Of a DNA stretch of 64,000 nt, positions 9,313-19,133 are shown in pieces. Both the position numbers and the translations under genes were made by a program. The stretch is from Oceanospirillaceae bacterium (lineage in GTDB: Bacteria > Pseudomonadota > Gammaproteobacteria > Pseudomonadales > Litoribrevibacteraceae): NCBI GenBank assembly GCA_015665455.1, contig JADFAD010000002.1, forward strand, positions 62,001-126,000, read 5' to 3'. A model generated the notes under the pieces. The model searched no databases, was not told where the DNA came from, and saw nothing but the letters and a program-made list of their open reading frames with translations. How positions within the stretch are numbered: position 1 is the first letter of the stretch; every line of letters begins with the position of its first letter.

Positions 9313-11313
9313 TTAAACTTTAAATCGACTGGTCATTTGAGTCAGTTGAGAAGCCAAATCTGCAACTTGCTGACTGGTTTCCAAGTTAGCCTCTGCACCC
9401 GCCGCAGCCGTGCCCGATAAATCACTGATGTGATTCACATGACGATTAATTTCTTCCGTGACACTCACCTGCTCTTCTGCCGCTGTAGCAATTTGAATGT
9501 TCATAGATAGGCAGTCATTCACTCGATCGCGCAATTCATTCAACAAGTCGTTAATGGCTTCCGCATTACTAACACTGTTTTCCGCTCGATCCCGACTGCC
9601 TTCCATAACACCAACGGCTTCGTTCGATTTGGCTTGCAAGCCTTCTATGACTTTCTGAATTTCATTGGTCGCATCTTGAGTTCGTTGAGCAAGCGTCCGC
9701 ACCTCGTCGGCAACCACCGCAAACCCGCGACCTTGTTCTCCCGCTCGGGCAGCCTCAATCGCCGCGTTAAGCGCAAGCAGATTAGTTTGTTCTGCAATAG
9801 CTTTAATAACATCCAAAATTGATCCCACCGCTTGGCTTTCACCCTCAAGCTGTCTTACCACTTCAGACGCAGATTCAATTTCGGTTGACAATTCACTGAT
9901 GGCTTGTCGATTCGAGCGAACCACTTCTTGGCTTTCATTGACTTTATTGTTCGCTTCTTGCGTAGACGTTTGCGCTTCCGCAGCATTTCTTGCAACTTCT
10001 TGTACAGCAGAACTCATTTCATTCAACGCCACTGCAATTTGTTCACTGCCTTCACGTTGTTCCGCGGTCGCTGAACGCGTTGAATCTGCTTGCGCTTGTA
10101 ATTGCTCTGCTGACACGGTGAGATCTTCTGCACGGTCAATAATTTTGGAGACGGTCTTGCGAATAGTTCCCACAAAGTTATTAAAGCTTTCAGCCATGCT
10201 GGCCACTTCATCATTACCTTTGGAATTTAAAGTACGCGTTAAATCACCCTGACCCGAAGATATATCTTCCATTCGATGACCAGCAATGATAATTGGTTTC
10301 ACCACAGACATTAAGCACACTGCTGTTGCTACCACAGCAATAATAAAGCCGGCTACCAATGCGATAGTAATAGACTTATAGACATCGTATTTAGTTTCAG
10401 TCGCGCCCTCTGTTTCTTCGGCAACTACTTTATTAACCATCTTACGAGAAACTTTTAAATAACCATTAAAATCCCCCGCGACTTTAATGTATTCAATTTT
10501 GGCGGCAGCAAACGCTTTATTGTATTCAACAAGCTGATCGAATTGCTTTCGATGAGAAGCTAGAAGAGCGGTCAATACGTCAATGTAGGTTTGACCTTGA
10601 TACTCACCGGATTTGATCGAGTTTTCTAAAACCTCCAGCTCCATTAAAGAATCGGATTCATCGGTTAAATCGTCCCAAGCACCTTCCATCTTATCCAGCA
10701 TTTTTTCTGGATCATCACCTCCCAGATAACGCTGTAAGAAAAAGAATCTCTTGCTTAACGCAGCTTTGGATTGGAAGAAATAGGTTTGTAAATCCCATTT
10801 ATCGCTTTGATCAATACCAGGCAAGGAGAATATTTGATTATTGTAGAATTGCATTAGATCCATATAGAGTTCGAATTTATTAAACCCGGAAAATGCATCC
10901 TTTCGTGAAGAAATATAAGCGGTGTGACTTGCTAACAATTTCGCCTGAGCGGAAGAGAAATTTTTAAAACGATTATCTAGCTCATTGATGGTCTCACCAG
11001 AAACCAACTCATAGCTCTTTAACTCTTCGAATAACTGTTCAGCGGTTGTTCGACTCTTCTTCAATTCCAAAATCTGAGAGGCCGTTCCTGAATCCAGTGA
11101 CTCAATCACTTCAGTCACTAATGACGACTGTTGTTGCAATGTTTGGGCAAGGCGATTACTGGCCTGAGCTAAAGGCCATGCAGTTTGAGACAAATAATCT
11201 ACGTTATCCCCCAACTTGACAGCACCACGCAAACCAAAACCACCAGCAATCAACAGCATAATTAGAACAGCTGCGAAGCCTCCACCAATCTTTATTCCAA
11301 CCGAAACCTTCAT
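9313..11313 (-). CDS. Methyl-accepting chemotaxis protein
   Basis: This 666-residue membrane chemoreceptor has TM1 at about 7-28, a large helical periplasmic sensor (about 30-315), TM2 at about 317-342, a HAMP domain and a cytoplasmic signalling domain. The conserved hairpin tip is visible as [20 protein letters not shown] followed by [19 protein letters not shown]. The periplasmic region of nearly 290 residues, almost entirely helical, suggests a helical bimodular (HBM) sensor of the kind that binds organic acids, but the ligand is unknown. It ends in TSRFKV and lacks a CheR-tethering pentapeptide. The gene is monocistronic, with a shared terminator downstream. Confidence 0.93.
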   Translation of the reverse strand: MKVSVGIKIGGGFAAVLIMLLIAGGFGLRGAVKLGDNVDYLSQTAWPLAQASNRLAQTLQQQSSLVTEVIESLDSGTASQILELKKSRTTAEQLFEELKSYELVSGETINELDNRFKNFSSAQAKLLASHTAYISSRKDAFSGFNKFELYMDLMQFYNNQIFSLPGIDQSDKWDLQTYFFQSKAALSKRFFFLQRYLGGDDPEKMLDKMEGAWDDLTDESDSLMELEVLENSIKSGEYQGQTYIDVLTALLASHRKQFDQLVEYNKAFAAAKIEYIKVAGDFNGYLKVSRKMVNKVVAEETEGATETKYDVYKSITIALVAGFIIAVVATAVCLMSVVKPIIIAGHRMEDISSGQGDLTRTLNSKGNDEVASMAESFNNFVGTIRKTVSKIIDRAEDLTVSAEQLQAQADSTRSATAEQREGSEQIAVALNEMSSAVQEVARNAAEAQTSTQEANNKVNESQEVVRSNRQAISELSTEIESASEVVRQLEGESQAVGSILDVIKAIAEQTNLLALNAAIEAARAGEQGRGFAVVADEVRTLAQRTQDATNEIQKVIEGLQAKSNEAVGVMEGSRDRAENSVSNAEAINDLLNELRDRVNDCLSMNIQIATAAEEQVSVTEEINRHVNHISDLSGTAAAGAEANLETSQQVADLASQLTQMTSRFKV

Positions 11314-11412
11314 ACGACAACCTCAATACTTCTCTAAACACCCCATTGAGGACGAAAAGGGAAATATTTTCGTCACTCAATGGTCATTACGTCATACAGT
11401 GTTTATTGGTTA

Positions 11413-13149
11413 CTAACGCGCTCGTCCTGCTTTCCACGCTTCTAGTAACTTATCGTACGCAACGGTAATTCCTTGAGGTTTTTCATTATCAAGTTTTGCT
11501 TTTGGGGCTCCCGGCTGAGCCAACCAGTATTCCGCACCTTTTAGATCTTTCTTCTTAGCAAGCTTAGGAGCACAGGATTTCTGAGCACCAGACTTCTCAA
11601 GACGGCGTAACACTTTGTCTTGCTCTTTAGCCAAGCTGTCCATCGCTTCTTGAGGGGTCTTAGCTCCGCTGGAAGCATCACCAATGTTTTGCCACCACAA
11701 AGGCGCCAGCTTTGGATAATCAGGAATATTAATGCCTGTCGGAGTCCAAGCTGTACGCGCTGGACTGCGATAGAACTCAACCAGCCCACCCAACTTAGGC
11801 GCAATATCCGTCATCGCTTGAGATTGAATGTCTGATTCACGAATTGGCGTTAAGCCCACCAATGTTTTCTTCAGTGATACCGTTTTAGATACAGTAAACT
11901 GAGCGTACAGCCAAGCCGCCTTACGACGATCATCCGGTGTACTCTTAAGAAGTGTCCAAGAACCGGCATCCTGATAACCTAACTTCTGACCTTCCTCCCA
12001 ATAAGCACCGTGCGGAGAAGGCGCCATACGCCATTTCGGAGACCCGTCTTCATTTACAACTGGCAAACCTTCTTTAATCATGTCCGCTGTAAAGGCGGTA
12101 TACCAGAACATTTGTTGAGCAATATTACCTTTTGCAGGAATAGCGCCAGCCTCGCTGAATGTCATCTCACGAGAACCTGGCGGCGTGTACTTATCCAACC
12201 ACTCAATATATTTCGTAATGGAATACACTGCTGCCGGGCCATTCGTTGCACCACCTCGAGCCACAGAGGAGCCAACAGGATGACAATCCTCCATTCTTAC
12301 ACCCCATTCATCTACAGGTAGGCCATTAGGAATACCTTTATCGCCCGCTCCCGCCATGGATAGCCAGGCATCCGTGAAGCGCCATCCTAATGAAGGATGC
12401 TTTTTACCGTAATCCATATGGCCATAAACTTTAACGCCATCAATTTCACCAACGTCGTTGGTGAAGAATTCAGCGATGTCCTGATAAGCAGACCAATTCA
12501 CAGGCACGCCCAACTCATAACCGTATTTGGCTTTAAACTTAGATTTTAAGTCATCCCGTGCAAACCAATCCGCACGATACCAATACAAATTCGCAAATTG
12601 CTGATCAGGCAACTGATATAGCTTACCGTCCACACCTTTTGTGAAATCCAAACCAATGAAATCATTAATGTCTAACGTTGGTAACGTCACATCTTTACCA
12701 TCGCCTTCCATAAAGTCCGATAGGGCAACCACCTCACCGTAACGACTGTGCGTACCAATTAAATCCGAATCATTGATGTAAGCATCAAATAAACTTTCAC
12801 CGGTGTACATTTGCTGTTGAAGGTGTTCAATAACATCCCCCTCCCCAGTGAGTACATGCTCCACTTCAATGCCTGTGATCTCAGTAAAAGCTTTAGCAAG
12901 CGTTTCAGATTCATAGACATGAGTTGCGATGGTTTCCGAAACCACCTTAATCTTCATACCTTTATAAGGTTTCGAAGCATTAATAAACCAATTCATTTCT
13001 TCCATTTGTTGAGCGGAAGACAAGGTTGAATCTGTAAACTCTTGATCGAGCCACTTTTTAGCAGCATCTGACTGAGCATCTGCAAACACAGCGCCACTCA
13101 TCATCACCGATGCAGCAGACAGTACTTTAAGTTTCTTTGAAAACTTCAT
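11413..13149 (-). CDS. ABC transporter substrate-binding protein, GlpV-like
   Basis: The 578-residue exported protein has a signal peptide (MKFSKKLKVL then a hydrophobic stretch ending near VFADAQ). It belongs to the long family-1 solute-binding group typified by rhizobial/pseudomonad glycerol-binding GlpV: KWLDQEFTDSTLS, then YKGMKIKVVSETIATHVYES and DAYINDSDLIGTHSRYG. Normal partners are two permeases and two ATPases (glpPQST). None is present here; the neighbours are a chemoreceptor downstream and a methyltransferase divergently upstream. It may serve transporter components encoded elsewhere, or pass a ligand signal to the adjacent chemoreceptor; both are inference. Length matches the family. 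Confidence 0.82.
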   Translation of the reverse strand: MKFSKKLKVLSAASVMMSGAVFADAQSDAAKKWLDQEFTDSTLSSAQQMEEMNWFINASKPYKGMKIKVVSETIATHVYESETLAKAFTEITGIEVEHVLTGEGDVIEHLQQQMYTGESLFDAYINDSDLIGTHSRYGEVVALSDFMEGDGKDVTLPTLDINDFIGLDFTKGVDGKLYQLPDQQFANLYWYRADWFARDDLKSKFKAKYGYELGVPVNWSAYQDIAEFFTNDVGEIDGVKVYGHMDYGKKHPSLGWRFTDAWLSMAGAGDKGIPNGLPVDEWGVRMEDCHPVGSSVARGGATNGPAAVYSITKYIEWLDKYTPPGSREMTFSEAGAIPAKGNIAQQMFWYTAFTADMIKEGLPVVNEDGSPKWRMAPSPHGAYWEEGQKLGYQDAGSWTLLKSTPDDRRKAAWLYAQFTVSKTVSLKKTLVGLTPIRESDIQSQAMTDIAPKLGGLVEFYRSPARTAWTPTGINIPDYPKLAPLWWQNIGDASSGAKTPQEAMDSLAKEQDKVLRRLEKSGAQKSCAPKLAKKKDLKGAEYWLAQPGAPKAKLDNEKPQGITVAYDKLLEAWKAGRAR

Positions 13150-13444
13150 TTTTTACCCTTACTTAAAATGATCAACATGTGAAATTACAGCTATTCGCAG
13201 CAAATCTATTTACTGAAGAGTAGTCAAAAACGCACATAATTCTGAGCAACAGTGCGTTTCATAAGCTGAACAATATCTGCATTGGACATACGACGTTTTC
13301 TGTACTAAAAAATTACTAAGGAAATATTTTTAATAACAATGAAGAATATTAATCCACTGATTCACAATGCCTTCATGCTAGACTGATACACCTATAAACT
13401 GATTAAATTCTCTGCCTGTAAACAGTTGAAATGAAGGTGTCATT

Positions 13445-14314
13445 ATGGATTGGCTGACGTTCTTGTTAGGTATATTGGTGGGCGTATCCGGTGCTTTTCT
13501 TTTGAATGCGTTACGGATGAAACGGTTTGATTTGTCCGACGAATTACTCAATTTAAACACCGTTACTCACCATTGGGGAAACTTGGGTTTTTGGGACAAT
13601 ACTCAGAACTACGCCACAGCCTGTGAACAACTGGCATTAAAAGTTGGCGATACTGCAAAACTCAATTCAACCTCTGAAATCATGGACATTGGTTTCGGAG
13701 CGGGTGATCAACTCAAGCTATGGCATGATAAATATGAAGTTCAACACATATCAGGTGTTAATGCATCTCCCTCCCAAGTAGGCCTTGCTCAACACAAATT
13801 ACGAGCTCATGGCGTTCAAGCGTTTCTGCATAATTACGACCATAGTGCTATCAACTCCCACCCTGATCGAAGTTTCAGCCATGTCGTATCCATTGATGCG
13901 GCGTATTTCTTTAAAGATCGGGATCAATGGTTCAAACAAGCTCACAGAATTCTCAAGCCAGAAGGCAAGTTGGTTGTAACGGACATGCTGATGCCCCATC
14001 AACCTACAGATCTTTTGCAAGAGTTTCTGATGCGCGTCGCTTTATGGCTCTGTGGTATTCCTAAGGACAATGTTGTCACGGCAGAGGATTATCAACAACA
14101 ACTGGTAAACGCCGGTTTTATAGACACTCAACTCGAAGACATCAGCCCGCAAGTTATGGATGGATTCTCCCAATGGCTGCCCGAATATAAAAAACAGTTT
14201 CCAGGCTTAAGTAGTGCCCCTATCTGGCATAAATACACGGGGACCGTATGGATTCTAAAATGGCTTCGTAAGCATGATTTGCTTCGTTATTACCTAGTGA
14301 GCGCACAGCGTTAA
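13445..14314 (+). CDS. Membrane-anchored SAM-dependent methyltransferase
   Basis: The 289-residue product begins with one hydrophobic segment (WLTFLLGILVGVSGAFLL, about 3-22), probably an inner-membrane anchor, followed by a class I methyltransferase domain. Motif I is IMDIGFGAGDQ, the motif II/III region reads HVVSIDAAYFF, and HRILKPEGKLVVTDML is the post-I strand typical of ubiquinone/tocopherol/small-molecule methyltransferases. GAAGG stands before the ATG. Substrate not known; the membrane anchor suggests a lipid or quinone-like acceptor, by inference. Confidence 0.8.
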   Translation: MDWLTFLLGILVGVSGAFLLNALRMKRFDLSDELLNLNTVTHHWGNLGFWDNTQNYATACEQLALKVGDTAKLNSTSEIMDIGFGAGDQLKLWHDKYEVQHISGVNASPSQVGLAQHKLRAHGVQAFLHNYDHSAINSHPDRSFSHVVSIDAAYFFKDRDQWFKQAHRILKPEGKLVVTDMLMPHQPTDLLQEFLMRVALWLCGIPKDNVVTAEDYQQQLVNAGFIDTQLEDISPQVMDGFSQWLPEYKKQFPGLSSAPIWHKYTGTVWILKWLRKHDLLRYYLVSAQR

Positions 14315-14334
14315 TCATCCACCTTGTTCTATTT

Positions 14335-14434
14335 TTGATCTAAATCAATTCTCTGATGCATCAGTAATTAGCCCCCCGCTAATTATTGATCTCAATCAAT
14401 AATCACATTCCATTTACGCTCTAAATTAACTCCA
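14335..14434 (+). promoter_or_regulatory. Tandem FNR boxes and class II promoter
   Basis: Two perfect matches to the FNR/Anr consensus TTGAT-N4-ATCAA lie at 14335-14348 and 14386-14399, with centres 51 bp apart. A -10-like TAAATT at 14422-14427 puts the likely start near 14434. The proximal box is then centred at -41.5, the canonical class II activating position, and the distal one near -92.5. The layout resembles the E. coli yfiD promoter. The start site is inferred, not mapped. Confidence 0.8.
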
Positions 14435-14479
14435 AAGCAACGAACAACAACACTTCACTTCGGTGACTAGGAGAATCCA

Positions 14480-14638
14480 ATGAGCAACGTTTTCGATTTC
14501 CAAGAGACGGCCATCTATTCAGACGAACCTATGGATAAAGCTGACACTTCAGTTTTAACTTACTTACTACCGATTCTAGTTTTAGTTGTATTGGATTTTA
14601 TCCCTTTGGCTCTAGGACTAAAGCACTACCTATCTTAG
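14480..14638 (+). CDS. 52-residue single-pass membrane protein under FNR-type control
   Basis: This small frame is preceded by AGGAG 6 nt before the ATG and ends in TAG at 14636-14638. It starts MSNVFDFQETAIYSDEP; residues about 26-47 (YLLPILVLVVLDFIPLALGL) form one hydrophobic helix with an internal Asp-Phe-Ile-Pro. The N-terminal half is acidic and soluble. It sits alone between a tandem FNR-box promoter and a strong terminator, so it is a complete transcription unit. No family is recognised. Size and control recall small accessory subunits of terminal oxidases or other anaerobic membrane complexes, but no such complex is nearby. Confidence 0.75.
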   Translation: MSNVFDFQETAIYSDEPMDKADTSVLTYLLPILVLVVLDFIPLALGLKHYLS

Positions 14639-14748
14639 GCCAACGGTAATCATTGCTAAACGTATTGTACTGCCATGAACACCCTCAATCGCAATTCGCG
14701 GATTGAACCCTATATTTCGATTTCGATTCCCTCCTAATCGAGTCTTTC

Positions 14749-14772
14749 GCCGAGGTACGCCTCGGCTTTTTT
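14749..14772 (+). terminator. Rho-independent terminator
   Basis: GCCGAGG, loop TACG, CCTCGGC followed by six T. It ends the small FNR-controlled transcript and isolates it from the DUF481 operon. Confidence 0.92.
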
Positions 14773-14898
14773 ACGTCTAAAAATAGAAACTTTTCCCTCG
14801 CTTTAATGTCTGTTGTACTTCCTGTATCAATCTGTATTAACCTTTAAAATCTTTTCATCTAACTGAGACTGTGAGTTTACTTCACTGATAAATACTTA

Positions 14899-15921
14899 AT
14901 GGAAAAAAAAACACCTATACGGACATTATCGCTACTACTTAGCTTGATTGCCGGAGCCAGCCAAGCAGACCAAATCATTACCGGTAATGGGGATCAATTA
15001 ACGGGCTTTATTAGTCATATGGACAGCGGGCAAATTACATTATCAACCAACCATTCAGGCTCCATTTCCATTAAACGCAGCAACATCCAATCCCTTATTC
15101 TGGAAAGAAATGTACGCATCAAATTAAAAGACGGTGAAATCATTGAGGGTAAGCTTCAAAGCGTTAAAGATGGCGTCACAATTATTGACACCGTTGACGG
15201 TAAAACCATTGAACTGGCATCCATTAATGATGTGGATTATCTGTACTATCTATCGCCAATCAACAAAGAGTGGGATTTAGGCGGTTCTATTCGCGTGGCC
15301 ATTGATTTAGAAAGGGAAGAAGACGGGGATGAAAGTGAGGAATGGGATGTAGAATTAAAAAACTCCATCACCTACAAACAATTCCGAAATACGCTAACTC
15401 TGGAATATGAACGTGAAACAAATAAAGACGTAACCACAGACAAAGCCATCGTGTTTGATGGCTCATTGGATTACTTTATCGACTCAAATACCTTTCTGTC
15501 GTCTGTCTATCGGTACGAGAAAGACGATTTTGAAAACCTAAACATACGACGAGTGTATGGCTTTGGTATCGGTAATCAGCCCTGGCAAGCGCCGTTCCGA
15601 CAACTGTCATACGGTATCGACTTGGTGCACTTGAGAGAAGATTACGTTGAAGATCAAAACATCAGTGAAAATGGTCTTCAATTTCATATTTACTATCGAG
15701 AAGAAACGGTCATTAGCAGTCTTTTCTTTTTGCAAGACCACAGGTACTTAAAACTCGAAAGTGGTAATCAACGAATTGAAACAAAATCAGCATTGGAATA
15801 TGGCTTACCCTATAACATAGGACTGAGCTTAAATTATGAATGGAACTATAACGATGCGCCTGAAGCTGGCGACCGTAAAGTCACTAACAACTTAACTTTT
15901 GGAGTTTCTTACCGATGGTAA
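14899..15921 (+). CDS. DUF481 family outer-membrane beta-barrel protein
   Basis: The 340-residue exported protein has a signal peptide (cleavage near GASQA-DQ), an N-terminal region of two short beta repeats (about 25-110, KLKDGEIIEGKLQSVKDG) and a C-terminal part of alternating strands ending in the aromatic FGVSYRW, typical of a barrel inserted by Bam. This is the DUF481 (YdiY-like) pattern. It opens an apparent four-gene operon: the next gene starts 7 bp before this stop. Function is unknown; context suggests an outer-membrane partner for the peptide-ligase/retropepsin module that follows. Confidence 0.82.
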   Translation: MEKKTPIRTLSLLLSLIAGASQADQIITGNGDQLTGFISHMDSGQITLSTNHSGSISIKRSNIQSLILERNVRIKLKDGEIIEGKLQSVKDGVTIIDTVDGKTIELASINDVDYLYYLSPINKEWDLGGSIRVAIDLEREEDGDESEEWDVELKNSITYKQFRNTLTLEYERETNKDVTTDKAIVFDGSLDYFIDSNTFLSSVYRYEKDDFENLNIRRVYGFGIGNQPWQAPFRQLSYGIDLVHLREDYVEDQNISENGLQFHIYYREETVISSLFFLQDHRYLKLESGNQRIETKSALEYGLPYNIGLSLNYEWNYNDAPEAGDRKVTNNLTFGVSYRW

Positions 15922-16532
15922 TCCGTACCCTGAGCGCACTGTTCATACTTTCAACGTTAGCAGGTTGTGAAAGTCTCGGCTCTCAACCCTCCAGCGCCCA
16001 AACATGCCCTGAGGTTGAGCCTAAGATAATTACAAAAGAAGCCAAACCTAAGATCATCACCAAAGAAGTTGAAGTCTTACCGGAAGCATTTGCCGACTTA
16101 AAAGATAAAATTATCATTGGTCAGGCTGAAAACGTCCTAGTTGAACCATCCGGCTGGACATTTAAATCACGTATAGACTCTGGCGCAACAACAACGTCCA
16201 TCGATGCTCGAGACATTAAAAAATTCGAGCGAGATGGCAAAGACTGGGTGCGTTTTAACTTGTTTGATCGTGAAACAAAGAAAACCTTTGAGATTGAAAA
16301 GCCCGTAACGCGCACTGTAGATATAAAACGACACGGTACTGAAATTCAAACGCGTTATGCAATTGAATTGAAGCTAACGATAGGAAAGCTCAGCGAGATT
16401 GTTGAAGTCACCTTAACCGATCGAAGTGACTTTACCTTCCCTGTTCTTATTGGGCGTAACTTCCTAATCGACAGAGCCGTCATCGATGTAAGTGAACAAT
16501 ACATCGCCAAAATCCCAGCCAAGAACAAATAA
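15915..16532 (+). CDS. Retropepsin-like (ATP-dependent zinc protease family) lipoprotein
   Basis: The 205-residue product has a type II signal peptide with lipobox LAGC near residues 16-19, so it is a lipid-anchored envelope protein. From about residue 55 it matches the family named ATP-dependent zinc protease (RimK-associated). The catalytic-type motif IDSGATTTSIDA and the later VLIGRNFLID show a retropepsin-like aspartyl protease fold despite the family name. An internal repeat, KIITKEAKPKIITKEVE, forms the linker after the lipid anchor. It overlaps the DUF481 gene by 7 bp and precedes the transglutaminase-7TM gene by 33 bp. In related genomes this family accompanies ATP-grasp ligases and probably cuts peptide tags or substrates made by them; that role is inference. 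Confidence 0.85.
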   Translation: MVIRTLSALFILSTLAGCESLGSQPSSAQTCPEVEPKIITKEAKPKIITKEVEVLPEAFADLKDKIIIGQAENVLVEPSGWTFKSRIDSGATTTSIDARDIKKFERDGKDWVRFNLFDRETKKTFEIEKPVTRTVDIKRHGTEIQTRYAIELKLTIGKLSEIVEVTLTDRSDFTFPVLIGRNFLIDRAVIDVSEQYIAKIPAKNK

Positions 16533-16565
16533 CCCAGATACATTAAACAGGGAACGATTCAAACT

Positions 16566-18164
16566 ATGTCCAGCCGCGCTCAAGTCTATTTTATTGCACT
16601 AATCCTAATTCTCTCGGGATTAGGATTAACTTTGTATAAAGCCTACGAAATGGATTTCCCATTAGTTAAAGGAGAAACTCGTCAAGTCTGGACGGTAGAA
16701 TCCGTTGTAAAATTTAAAGCCAACAAAGAGACATCAGGCGATCCGGTCAAAGTCAGTCTGACACTGCCAAGCCAACAATCCGGCATATCCTTGCTTGATG
16801 AACAATTCACTTCGAATGGGTATGGTTTATCGACTGAAGTAGAAAATAATGTACGAAAAGTCATCTGGAACAAACGCCATGCCGTAGGTCCCCAGCGTCT
16901 CTATTATAAACTTCAACTTACTCATGATGGCCAGCAGCAAGCTGAAATGCTGCCTTTACCCAACCCTGCGCCTGAAACCAGCTTAAATAAAGATGAAGAA
17001 GTGGCGGCCAAGTCCATCTTAGATATGGCGTTTGAGCAGTCATCCGATACCCACAGTCTGGTCTCTCGTATTGTGCAAATCATCGAATCTAAAGATTTGC
17101 CTGAAGTTGATTTCCTGCTTAAAAATGATTTAAAAACGGCCAGCAAATCTAAACTGGTTAAAGACATCCTCGCGTTAAAGTCCATCGATGCAACGATAGT
17201 TCGCGGTATCTACCTGGAAGATGGTCACAGACGTTTACCCCCTGAAGAAATTCTAGCCGTCTTCATTAATAATGACTGGCGCCTGTACAACTTTGATTCC
17301 GAACGCGACACGAGCCTTGATAACTTCTTGATTTGGCAAATTGGTGGCAGCTCGCTTCTTGATGTTGAAGGTGGGTACGACTCCGATGTTCGCTTCTCCA
17401 TCATCAGTAATTTAATGTCCTCTCAAAAAGTCGCCATCTGGAACACATTGAACAGCGACTCTGACACAGCTGACTTTACAATTTTCAGTTTACCGATTGA
17501 ACAACAGAGCATCTTTAAGCTAATCCTATTAATCCCGTTAGGTGCATTGGTTGTCGTATTTTTAAGAGTAATGGTGGGCATTAAGACATCCGGTACTTTC
17601 ATGCCAGTCTTGATTGCGCTCTCCTTTATCGAGACATCATTGGTGACTGGCCTCCCTGTGTTTCTTACCATTGTCATGGTAGGGCTCCTAATTCGATCGT
17701 ATCTCAGTCGGATTAACCTATTATTGGTTGCTCGAGTCGCAGCCATCGTTGTCATTGTCGTGGGCTTGATGGGATTAATCAGCATCACCAGTTATAAGTT
17801 GGGGATCGAACAAGGCTTAATGGTGACGTTCTTCCCGATGATTATCCTTGCTTGGACCATTGAGCGAATGTCCATTATCTGGGAAGAAGAAGGTCCTAAA
17901 GATGTCTTAATTCAAGGCACGGGCAGCTTATTGGTTGCGATTGCCTGTTACTTTGTCATGACCGCAGATGTTATTAAATACCTTGCGTTCAACTTCCCTG
18001 AACTGCACTTAACGACCCTCGGTGTGATATTCATCCTTGGTCAATACAACGGCTATCGTTTGTCTGAATTATTCCGCTTTGCTCAAGTCGCTAAATCAGA
18101 AAACGAATGGAACATGCCCGAACCAAAACAATCCCCTACTCAAGAAAAGTCAGGAGAAGCGTAA
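16566..18164 (+). CDS. Inactive transglutaminase fused to seven membrane helices
   Basis: This 532-residue protein has an N-terminal membrane helix (about 7-24), a periplasmic transglutaminase-like domain lacking an evident Cys-His-Asp triad (about 30-300), and a C-terminal seven-helix region (about 315-515; for example LILLIPLGALVVVFLRVMVG and TIVMVGLLIRSYL). This is the architecture of the inactive transglutaminase/7TM transglutaminase families. It was probably repurposed to bind peptides or proteins in the periplasm and act with the cytoplasmic ligase encoded next. Its TAA overlaps the start of the ATP-grasp gene (TAATG), showing tight coupling. Biochemical function remains unassigned in the literature I know. 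Confidence 0.88.
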   Translation: MSSRAQVYFIALILILSGLGLTLYKAYEMDFPLVKGETRQVWTVESVVKFKANKETSGDPVKVSLTLPSQQSGISLLDEQFTSNGYGLSTEVENNVRKVIWNKRHAVGPQRLYYKLQLTHDGQQQAEMLPLPNPAPETSLNKDEEVAAKSILDMAFEQSSDTHSLVSRIVQIIESKDLPEVDFLLKNDLKTASKSKLVKDILALKSIDATIVRGIYLEDGHRRLPPEEILAVFINNDWRLYNFDSERDTSLDNFLIWQIGGSSLLDVEGGYDSDVRFSIISNLMSSQKVAIWNTLNSDSDTADFTIFSLPIEQQSIFKLILLIPLGALVVVFLRVMVGIKTSGTFMPVLIALSFIETSLVTGLPVFLTIVMVGLLIRSYLSRINLLLVARVAAIVVIVVGLMGLISITSYKLGIEQGLMVTFFPMIILAWTIERMSIIWEEEGPKDVLIQGTGSLLVAIACYFVMTADVIKYLAFNFPELHLTTLGVIFILGQYNGYRLSELFRFAQVAKSENEWNMPEPKQSPTQEKSGEA

Positions 18165-19102
18165 TGATAACAAGCCCACTTACGCTGAAACGTATGGGGA
18201 TCATGGGCATGAATCAACGAAACGTTGATTACATTGCTCGTTACAATGATCGTCAGTTTTACCCTTTGGTGGACGACAAACTGAAAACAAAAGAAGCCGC
18301 TCTGAAAGCCGGAATTTCAGTTCCTACTCTGATCGGTAAGGTTTCGCATCAGTTTGAGATTAAACCCGCGTTGAGTAATCTTATGAAACTCAACCAGTTT
18401 GTGATTAAGCCAGCTCAAGGCAGTGGAGGCAAAGGCATATTGGTCATCACGGGCCGCAAAGGAGATCATTTCCTAAAACCCAGCGGAGAACAAATATCAT
18501 TACTGGATGTTCAACGACACATATCAAACACCCTAAGCGGACTCTATAGTTTAGGGGGCCGTAATGATGTAGCTATGGTAGAAGAGCTGGTTAACTTTGA
18601 CCCAAGATTTAATGATTACAGCTATCAAGGTGTACCCGACATTCGAGTCATCATCTTCAAAGGGTTCCCCGTGATGGCCATGATGAGGTGCTCAACGGAA
18701 TCATCCGACGGTAAAGCAAATTTGCATCAAGGCGCTGTAGGGGTAGGTCTAAGCATTGCAACGGGTAAAAGTTTATTTGCGGTACAAAATGATCGCTTAA
18801 TAACTCATCATCCAGACACTAACAAGAGCTTCGAAGAATTAAATTTACCTCATTGGGAAACCATCTTAACCTTATCTGCGTCTTGTTTTGAAATGACACA
18901 TTTGGGTTACCTTGGCGCAGACATTGTGCTTGATAATGAGCTGGGGCCACTCATTCTAGAGGTCAATGCTCGTCCTGGTCTTGCCATTCAAATCGCCAAT
19001 CAACTCGGCTTGAAACACCGACTTCAAACCGTGGAAGCATTGGAACATCCCGAAATGCCAATTGCAGACCGAGTTGAATGGTCTCGTACGCATTGGTTAT
19101 AG
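18164..19102 (+). CDS. ATP-grasp alpha-L-glutamate ligase-like protein
   Basis: This 312-residue cytoplasmic ATP-grasp enzyme is of the sugar-transferase/glutamate-ligase-like group. ATP-binding elements are FVIKPAQGSGGKGILVITGR and the acidic metal site LILEVNARPGLAIQIAN. A longer frame begins at 18107, but the ATG at 18164 has AGGAG 7 nt upstream and overlaps the previous stop as TAATG, so it is chosen. The protein should form an amide or peptide bond using ATP; substrate unknown. Conserved pairing with the inactive transglutaminase-7TM protein and a retropepsin suggests a peptide or protein tag made inside and handled in the envelope. Last gene of the operon. Confidence 0.88.
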   Translation: MITSPLTLKRMGIMGMNQRNVDYIARYNDRQFYPLVDDKLKTKEAALKAGISVPTLIGKVSHQFEIKPALSNLMKLNQFVIKPAQGSGGKGILVITGRKGDHFLKPSGEQISLLDVQRHISNTLSGLYSLGGRNDVAMVEELVNFDPRFNDYSYQGVPDIRVIIFKGFPVMAMMRCSTESSDGKANLHQGAVGVGLSIATGKSLFAVQNDRLITHHPDTNKSFEELNLPHWETILTLSASCFEMTHLGYLGADIVLDNELGPLILEVNARPGLAIQIANQLGLKHRLQTVEALEHPEMPIADRVEWSRTHWL

Positions 19103-19133
19103 CCCCTCATTAATCGGAGGCTAAACAACTTAC

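Noticed and set aside
17423-17788. 121-residue leftward frame
   Set aside because: Lies antisense to the seven-helix part of the transglutaminase-7TM gene; its Thr/Ile-rich composition is the mirror of hydrophobic codons.
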